Source: Lysinibacillus sp. JNUCC-52
GTDB taxonomy: Bacteria > Bacillota > Bacilli > Bacillales_A > Planococcaceae
Reading direction: 5' to 3'
Length of the DNA: 64,000 nucleotides
NCBI RefSeq assembly: GCF_015999545.1
Contig: NZ_CP065546.1
Location: forward strand, 186,001-250,000
Part shown: positions 59,214 through 64,000 of the stretch, in pieces
Layout: the number at the start of each line of letters is the position of its first letter
Position numbering within the stretch: the first letter of the stretch is position 1
The notes under the pieces: generated by a model
Databases searched by the model: none
What the model saw: only the letters and a program-made list of their open reading frames with translations
Told to the model about the DNA's origin: nothing
Made by a program: the position numbers and the translations under genes

Positions 59214-60022
59214 GAAAACAACGGAAGATGCCACTCGTTTGGCTTGCGCTTCTTTGCATTATATTAGGAACTACCATCTTCTCCTCACTGTTGGCACCTT
59301 TTGAGCCAAATGCAATGGATATGAATCATATTTATGAAGCACCAAATCTTACACATATACTTGGTACAGATCAGCTAGGCAGAGATGTTTTATCACGGAT
59401 ACTTGTTGGGGGGAAAGTTACGCTTTTCATCGCCATAGTGTCAGTCGTAATTTCAAGCATTATAGGCATTATCTACGGTGGTATTAGCGGTTTTGTTGGG
59501 GGTGCCATTGATGTCATTATGATGCGCATTTTGGAGGCCTTTTTAACGATTCCATCCTTAGTAATTGTACTTGCCCTGCAAGCAATTATGCAAGGAAGTG
59601 TTTGGCGAATGGCCATGATTATAGGTTTCACAGGTTGGTTTGTTACAGCTCGAATCGTTCGCTCTGAGTTTATTCGCTTAAAGGAAATGGAATTTGTCCA
59701 AATGGCTACAATGTTTCGTACCCCATTATGGAAAATATTATTTGGTCATTTATTACGAAATAGTGTGCCTGCTATCTTTGTCGTGACAATATTTAACTTC
59801 GCAGGTGCGATTTTTACGGAAGTGTCTTTAAGCTTTTTAGGCATCGGTGTGCCGCCAGCAATCCCGTCATGGGGAACGATGCTGTACACAGCGCAAAATG
59901 ATTTACTTGTTGGGGCTTGGTGGATCGGTCTTTTTCCTGGAATACTGATTTTTGTGACGATATTATGTGTACAAGCGATCGGGACCACTTTCAAACAAGG
60001 AGGAGAACGATCCCATGTTTAG
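59210..60022 (+). CDS. ABC transporter permease (NikC-like)
   Basis: 270 residues from ATG 59210 (agagga upstream), overlapping the previous stop (ATGA). First span VWLALLCIILGTTIFSSLLA; the N-terminal HILGTDQLGRDVLSRILVGG is the hallmark of DppC/OppC/NikC permeases; EAA loop EFVQMATMFRTPLWKILFGH; last motif LSFLGIGVPPAIPSWGTMLY. Six spans. Partner of the NikB-like protein. Confidence 0.88.
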   Translation: MRKQRKMPLVWLALLCIILGTTIFSSLLAPFEPNAMDMNHIYEAPNLTHILGTDQLGRDVLSRILVGGKVTLFIAIVSVVISSIIGIIYGGISGFVGGAIDVIMMRILEAFLTIPSLVIVLALQAIMQGSVWRMAMIIGFTGWFVTARIVRSEFIRLKEMEFVQMATMFRTPLWKILFGHLLRNSVPAIFVVTIFNFAGAIFTEVSLSFLGIGVPPAIPSWGTMLYTAQNDLLVGAWWIGLFPGILIFVTILCVQAIGTTFKQGGERSHV

Positions 60023-60764
60023 TATCGATAATCTAACTGTTCAAGTGAACGATAAAAACCTCATCCACAATATTTCGTTAACTGTCCCGAAAGGCGAGAT
60101 TACCGCAGTTATCGGTGAAAGTGGCAGTGGGAAAAGCACAACAATATCAGCTATTTTAGGGATGCTCCCGCCGCAAACTGAGGCAATGGGTGCAGTTTTC
60201 TTTAATGGGGAAAATATGCTGACGATGTCAAAAAAAGATAGGTTGTTATTAAGGTCAAAGCATATTTTCACGATTTTTCAAGATGCCACAAATAGCTTTT
60301 CACCTACGCAAAAAATGAAACAACAATTGTATATGTTTACTGCCTTACGAGTGGGTGATGACAAAGAGAGGTTTCTCTCTAAAATGACCGCTATATTAAA
60401 GGAGTTAAACTTATCAGTAGATATATTAGAAAGCTATCCATTTGAGTTGTCAGGTGGTATGCTACAACGCTGTATGTTAGCTTGTGCATTGTATAATGAG
60501 CCAGACATATTAATAGCAGATGAACCAACTTCTGCACTAGATATGCTGCATCAACAACACTTTATAACATTATTAAAAAAACTTCATGCGCAGCTAGGGA
60601 CAACTATTATACTGGTTACTCATGATTTAGGGGTTGCTGTTTCACTAGCGAATAACATAGTAGTGATGAAAGATGGAGAAATCGTTGAGAAGGGGCAAGC
60701 GACAGAAATTTTTGAGCAGCCTAAACATCCGTATACGCTACGGCTTGTCGCAAATCATTTTTAG
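60015..60764 (+). CDS. ABC transporter ATPase (NikD-like)
   Basis: 249 residues from ATG 60015 (aggaggaga upstream), overlapping nikC-like by 8 bases. Walker A GESGSGKSTT, Q-loop FQDATNSFSP, signature LSGGMLQRCMLACAL (the GGMxQR form is common in NikD), Walker B ILIADEPTSALD, switch His VTHDLGVA. Powers the permeases together with the next ATPase. Confidence 0.88.
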   Translation: MFSIDNLTVQVNDKNLIHNISLTVPKGEITAVIGESGSGKSTTISAILGMLPPQTEAMGAVFFNGENMLTMSKKDRLLLRSKHIFTIFQDATNSFSPTQKMKQQLYMFTALRVGDDKERFLSKMTAILKELNLSVDILESYPFELSGGMLQRCMLACALYNEPDILIADEPTSALDMLHQQHFITLLKKLHAQLGTTIILVTHDLGVAVSLANNIVVMKDGEIVEKGQATEIFEQPKHPYTLRLVANHF

Positions 60765-60778
60765 GAGGCGTATATGTA

Positions 60779-61504
60779 TTGCTTCAGGTTGAAAATATAA
60801 GTAAAAGCTTTCGAGCAGGTCAGCAAGTATTAGCAAATATAAATCTTTCTGTAGGAGAAGGTGAAATCGTCGGTCTAGTTGGAGAGAGTGGCAGCGGTAA
60901 AAGTACTTTAGCGAAAGTCATTATGCAGCTAGAGTCAGCTAATAAAGGGACCGTCCATTTTCAACAACAACACATCACTAAGAAAAATCGAAAGTCCTTT
61001 TATGAAAATTGCCAAATTATATTCCAAAATGCAAGTAATGCTCTAAACCCTATGTGGACAGTCAAGCAACTATTAAGAGAGCCATTGCAACATCAAAAAG
61101 TGGTGACGGACAGCTATTTACAAACGATGCTTGCGAAAGTTAAGTTATCAAACGATGTTTTATATGCTTTGCCCTCTGAACTTAGTGGTGGTGAGAAGCA
61201 AAGAGTAAATTTATTACGCTCAATTCTTGTAGAACCGAAATTGATAGTGTGCGATGAAATTGTTTCAAGCTTAGATCGTTTAATTCAGCGAGAAATTATT
61301 GATTTATTAATGGCGTTGAATAAAGAAAGAAACATGGCTATTTTATTTATTTCGCATGATTTAAAAGCTGTTTCTTATTTAAGTGAACGGATATATGTAA
61401 TGAGAGCTGGAGAAATTGTCGATGAACAGCACAAGGAACAAGATGGATTTCATTTCACTGATAGCTATGCACAAAAGCTATTCCAAGCAATGGAAGGTGA
61501 ATAA
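60779..61504 (+). CDS. ABC transporter ATPase (NikE-like)
   Basis: 241 residues from TTG 60779 (aggagg at 60763-60768); an ATG at 60774 is in another frame and stops at once. Walker A GESGSGKSTL, Q-loop FQNASNALNPMWTV, signature LSGGEKQRVNLLRSI, Walker B LIVCDEIVSSLD, switch His ISHDLKAV. Compared with the usual DEPxSALD, Pro is replaced by Ile (DEIVSSLD), as in many NikE/OppF-like proteins. Last gene of the urease/nickel block; no clear terminator follows directly. Confidence 0.87.
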   Translation: MLQVENISKSFRAGQQVLANINLSVGEGEIVGLVGESGSGKSTLAKVIMQLESANKGTVHFQQQHITKKNRKSFYENCQIIFQNASNALNPMWTVKQLLREPLQHQKVVTDSYLQTMLAKVKLSNDVLYALPSELSGGEKQRVNLLRSILVEPKLIVCDEIVSSLDRLIQREIIDLLMALNKERNMAILFISHDLKAVSYLSERIYVMRAGEIVDEQHKEQDGFHFTDSYAQKLFQAMEGE

Positions 61505-61639
61505 TATTTCGTTTTTTCGCAGCAGAAAACAATTAGATACCGTTTTCTGTTGATTGACTTTAAAATTCCATTACTTTACAATATGATTTAATAGTATACT
61601 AGTGAGTTTACTATTTATCTCAACAAAATAGCGTGTAGT

Positions 61640-61802
61640 AATAGGTGTAAATTGCGTGCAATTTACTGAAAAGGGAAGTCGGTGCGAGTCCGACACTGTC
61701 CCGCAACTGTAAATGTGAGTTTTCTTTTCGTATACCACTGTTAAATGACGGGAAGGGGAAAAGAAGCTGTGACCATAAGTCAGGAGACCTGCCTGTTACG
61801 AG
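61640..61802 (+). ncRNA. Cobalamin (B12) riboswitch
   Basis: Classic elements in order: ataggtgt (61640), gggaagtcggtgcgagtccg (61674), acactgtcccgcaactgtaa (61692) and the B12 box agtcaggagacctgcct (61779-61795). It senses adenosyl- or other cobalamins and usually represses synthesis or uptake genes. Here it stands before a 42-codon frame only. A downstream hairpin can bury that frame's ribosome site. Confidence 0.92.
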
Positions 61803-61805
61803 TAC

Positions 61806-61836
61806 ACACCATAACCCTACGAGGAATAGGAGGTGG
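61806..61836 (+). promoter_or_regulatory. Ribosome-site-masking hairpin of the cobalamin riboswitch
   Basis: cacc (61807-61810) with ggtg (61832-61835) and ccta (61816-61819) with tagg (61827-61830) fold the ribosome site aggaggtgg into a stem, the form of a translation-type expression platform. Confidence 0.5.
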
Positions 61837-61837
61837 C

Positions 61838-61966
61838 ATGTTGACAAAGCAGAATGTTCTGTTCGTCACAGTACGTCAAACGACCAATACCAAAGGAATT
61901 AAGGATATACGGCATCGAGCCAAATATCTCCCATTGGTTCATTGTTTGATGCTGCTTGATGAATGA
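61838..61966 (+). CDS. 42-residue ORF under the cobalamin riboswitch
   Basis: ATG 61838 stands 4 bases after aggaggtgg and gives MLTKQNVLFVTVRQTTNTKG, IKDIRHRAKYLPLVHCLMLL and DE. It is soluble in composition, basic, and no family was recognised. Its position says that translation is controlled by cobalamin. It may be a real small protein or the start of a deleted B12-related gene, since a terminator follows within 20 bases. Confidence 0.45.
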   Translation: MLTKQNVLFVTVRQTTNTKGIKDIRHRAKYLPLVHCLMLLDE

Positions 61967-61981
61967 TAATGATTAGCTGAA

Positions 61982-62024
61982 CGACGGATTTCCTCTCAAA
62001 GCAGGAAATCCGTATTTTTATGTG
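61982..62024 (+). terminator. Terminator after the riboswitch-controlled ORF
   Basis: acggatttcct (61984-61994) and aggaaatccgt (62003-62013), perfect stem, then atttttat. Confidence 0.8.
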
Positions 62025-62069
62025 ATCGCAACATTTGTTTTGAAAATATGTACGAACTGAGGTGCACGT

Positions 62070-62843
62070 ATGACGAATATTCATGTATGTACAACACAAG
62101 AAAAGCAATATGTAGATATGAAGATTTGTAAACTGTCACGAGTTGAAGTTGCCAAGCAGCCTAAAACTAGAATGGTCATTGAAGCTCTTGTTGATCAGTT
62201 TTTAGCATCAGGACTTATTCGTAACGAACGTTTATTTAATCAAATATTTTTTAACAAAGATATCATTTGGATTCAAAATGAGGTGTATGACGGTTGTCTT
62301 TTTGCTAAAGCAAGCGTGGCGGACGAGCTCAAAACGAAAAAGAACGGCTTTATGATGTACATGCCAACAAATCCAATTGTTTATGAGGTCAATGGTGAGG
62401 CGTATCATTTAATAACACGTATTGATTCGATTCGTGCGAAACCAAATTTAGATAGGCTGAATATAGAGCCGAAACCTATTTTAAGTGCTGCGCGAGTCAA
62501 TGATTTACTATGCTCAATGGTTATGCGTTTTTATATTACCTATTTAGAAGACTTGTCGTTAGTCGTTCATACAAATCAAGATACTAATAAAATATTAGAT
62601 TTAATAAAATATGTAAAGCATGAATACCAACACTTTCTTGAAAGTGTGAAAGAATTAAATGACTATCATTTAAATTGGCACCCACGAGGTAATGGTCATC
62701 AATTATTGCTTCAACTGATCGAGCAATTACAAATTTTAAAGAGTAAACCTGGCACGGTTCTTGTAGATTTTACGAATAGTAATGGTTATGTAATTGTGGA
62801 ATCGGCAAATAGCTTTGTTGCGAAAGTAAAGAAAGCTTTATAG
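62070..62843 (+). CDS. Hypothetical protein, 257 residues
   Basis: ATG 62070 with gaggtgc upstream. Cytoplasmic by composition, no membrane span or signal. It opens MTNIHVCTTQEKQYVDMKIC, has helical parts (VIEALVDQFLASGLIRNERL) and ends NGYVIVESANSFVAKVKKAL. There are several acidic patches but no motif I can name. Single gene between two terminators. Relation to the B12 riboswitch upstream is unlikely because a terminator separates them. Confidence 0.6.
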   Translation: MTNIHVCTTQEKQYVDMKICKLSRVEVAKQPKTRMVIEALVDQFLASGLIRNERLFNQIFFNKDIIWIQNEVYDGCLFAKASVADELKTKKNGFMMYMPTNPIVYEVNGEAYHLITRIDSIRAKPNLDRLNIEPKPILSAARVNDLLCSMVMRFYITYLEDLSLVVHTNQDTNKILDLIKYVKHEYQHFLESVKELNDYHLNWHPRGNGHQLLLQLIEQLQILKSKPGTVLVDFTNSNGYVIVESANSFVAKVKKAL

Positions 62844-62851
62844 GAAATATA

Positions 62852-62890
62852 AAAGGCATCGAGATGTTCTCGATGCCTTCAGTTATTTTT
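62852..62890 (+). terminator. Terminator of the 257-residue gene
   Basis: aaggcatcgag (62853-62863) and ctcgatgcctt (62869-62879), perfect stem; T-run follows after five bases. Confidence 0.8.
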
Positions 62891-62929
62891 TAAGGAGAAT
62901 AATATTGATGGATATTGCGGATAACTTTT

Positions 62930-62986
62930 GAAACCGCCGATAAAAGCCTAGGAATCGCCGATAGAACCGTTGAAACCGCCGATAAA
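62930..62986. repeat. Cluster of GAAACCGCCGATAAA repeats
   Basis: gaaaccgccgataaa at 62930 and 62972, and gaatcgccgataga at 62952, spaced 22 and 20 bases. A weaker relative (gatattgcggataac) lies at 62911. They fill the gap between two genes and show no coding sense. Confidence 0.7.
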
Positions 62987-63033
62987 CCACTAAAAATCGC
63001 TGTGTTGCTATAGAAATGTGTGTCGTTGTTTAA

Positions 63034-64000
63034 TTACAAGCAATGCATGGCTTCTTTTGCGTCATACCAAGGAACGGAATAGCCCTTACCCTTCGCACAA
63101 AAAATACTAGACGATGAATAGTCGGGATCAGCTTGCTTATTGTAATTGATTTGCGCTATTACTTCTTCACTATTATGGCATTTATCATAGCCATCAAATT
63201 GTAACGATATTGATCCTTTGCCGTTCGTATAAGCAGCGAAAGTAGTACTATAATGCATAAATGTTGCAACAGGAACGCGTCCTGTTAATGTTACTTGTTC
63301 CTCTGTTAAGACGGGTGCATCAAATGTACCGTCTGCTTGCTGGATATCGTTCATCATACGACCGATAAAATCATTCGATGCTTTCAATTTGAAGCGATAA
63401 TACGGTTCAAGCAATATATTTTCGGCTTGTTCCAGCCCTTGTCGAAGTGCACGGAAAGTTGCTTCGCGGAAATCGCCTCCCTCTGTATGCTTGATATGGG
63501 CACGTCCTGTCAAAAGGGTGAAGCGTATATCCGTAACGGGGGAGCCTGTTAAAAGACCGTGATGCTCTCGCTCAAATAGATGTTTTTCAATTAGTCGTTG
63601 ATTGCCAACTGATAAATCATCAGCATGACAAGCGTTAACAAACGTGTTTCCTGTACCTCGAATATTTGGCTCCATTAATAGGTGAACCTCTGCATAATGT
63701 TTTAACGGCTCAAAATGACCGTATCCTGTTACAGTTGTTGCAATTGTTTCCATATATAAAATTTTAGGTTCACCAAAAGTAATAGTAAGTGAAAAGCGAC
63801 TTTTTAACACTTCAGCAAGCACTTCAAGCTGAATAACACCCATAATATGTACATGGATTTCTTGAAACTTCTCATGCCATACGACGCGCAACGACGGTTC
63901 TTCGGCTTCGAGCAAACGGAATACTTGTAATACTTCTTTTATATGCTGCTGCCCATCATACTGTACTTTAGCTTGTAAAGTCGGCACTAGCTCATATGGC
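63034..64000 (-). CDS. EF-G/TetM-like ribosomal protection factor, C-terminal part (partial)
   Basis: The frame runs off the right edge; the visible 322 codons correspond to the part after the GTPase domain. EF-G-like domains III-V can be followed: VFRLLEAEEPSLRVVWHEKF with IHVHIMGVIQLEVLAEVLKS, then domain IV (GLLTGSPVTDIRFTLLTGRA, FREATFRALRQGLEQAENIL) and domain V (LLEPYYRFKLKASNDFIGRM). The pattern fits TetM/TetO/TetP-type ribosomal protection proteins and their chromosomal relatives of unknown role. Ending with YSVPWYDAKEAMHCL. Whether it protects against tetracycline cannot be told without the loop details and the missing half. Confidence 0.75.
   Translation of the reverse strand, partial: PYELVPTLQAKVQYDGQQHIKEVLQVFRLLEAEEPSLRVVWHEKFQEIHVHIMGVIQLEVLAEVLKSRFSLTITFGEPKILYMETIATTVTGYGHFEPLKHYAEVHLLMEPNIRGTGNTFVNACHADDLSVGNQRLIEKHLFEREHHGLLTGSPVTDIRFTLLTGRAHIKHTEGGDFREATFRALRQGLEQAENILLEPYYRFKLKASNDFIGRMMNDIQQADGTFDAPVLTEEQVTLTGRVPVATFMHYSTTFAAYTNGKGSISLQFDGYDKCHNSEEVIAQINYNKQADPDYSSSSIFCAKGKGYSVPWYDAKEAMHCL

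Overview
The window reads as chromosome of a low-GC, spore-forming Gram-positive bacterium, most likely Lysinibacillus or a close relative. The grounds are AT-rich DNA, strong GGAGG ribosome sites with several TTG/GTG starts, spore genes (CotF-like coat proteins, a Spo0E-type phosphatase, YpjP), a T-box in front of thrS, a bacilliredoxin and a ResC-type cytochrome assembly protein. No rRNA or tRNA gene and no CRISPR array was seen. The genus is an inference from protein similarity recalled without a search.

Layout. 1-7.1 kb is a gutted prophage: the end of a tyrosine recombinase, terminase small subunit, a terminase large subunit cut off after about 75 codons, an ArpU-like regulator, a PD-(D/E)XK-like protein, then an intact lysis cassette (BhlA/UviB-type holin, second holin, M15 endolysin) and a secreted Ig-like protein. 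Head and tail genes are missing. 7.4-8.6 kb holds a bacilliredoxin and a methyltransferase. 8.7-16.3 kb is one tightly packed operon behind a probable BirA operator: bioY, acyl-CoA ligase, thiolase, two half-size MaoC/hotdog proteins, a short-chain dehydrogenase, two ECF ATPases, EcfT and a CHY zinc-finger protein. A probable promoter-to-terminator noncoding RNA follows, then an AbiEii-like protein with a degenerate active site.

17.8-34.5 kb is a patchwork: YpjP, a decayed second integrase, DUF3231, a coat-protein/alcohol-dehydrogenase operon, a polysaccharide polymerase with a duplicated 5' fragment upstream, a FusB-like EF-G-binding protein with a short leader ORF and hairpin, a MarR operon, T-box/thrS, a Spo0E-like gene and a GNAT pseudogene. 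34.7-44.6 kb carries two acetyltransferases, a methyltransferase, a CPBP protease, ResC, a cold-shock protein, a ComP/ComA-like two-component system diverging from a membrane protein across regularly spaced TTTCGG sites, and thymidylate synthase. 44.7-51.2 kb has small and secreted proteins (one a pseudogene), an Rrf2 regulator with its target, aspartase and a chemotaxis receptor. 51.6-61.5 kb is ureABCEFGD followed directly by a five-gene NikABCDE-like transporter, so nickel uptake and urease assembly are arranged together. The right end has a cobalamin riboswitch in front of a 42-codon ORF, an unknown protein, a short repeat cluster and the C-terminal part of an EF-G/TetM-like factor.

The most unusual system is the 8.7-16.3 kb locus: a dedicated biotin ECF transporter fused at operon level to a near-complete acyl-CoA chain-elongation or shortening set, apparently switched on by biotin shortage, with a thiolase that lacks its second active-site cysteine.
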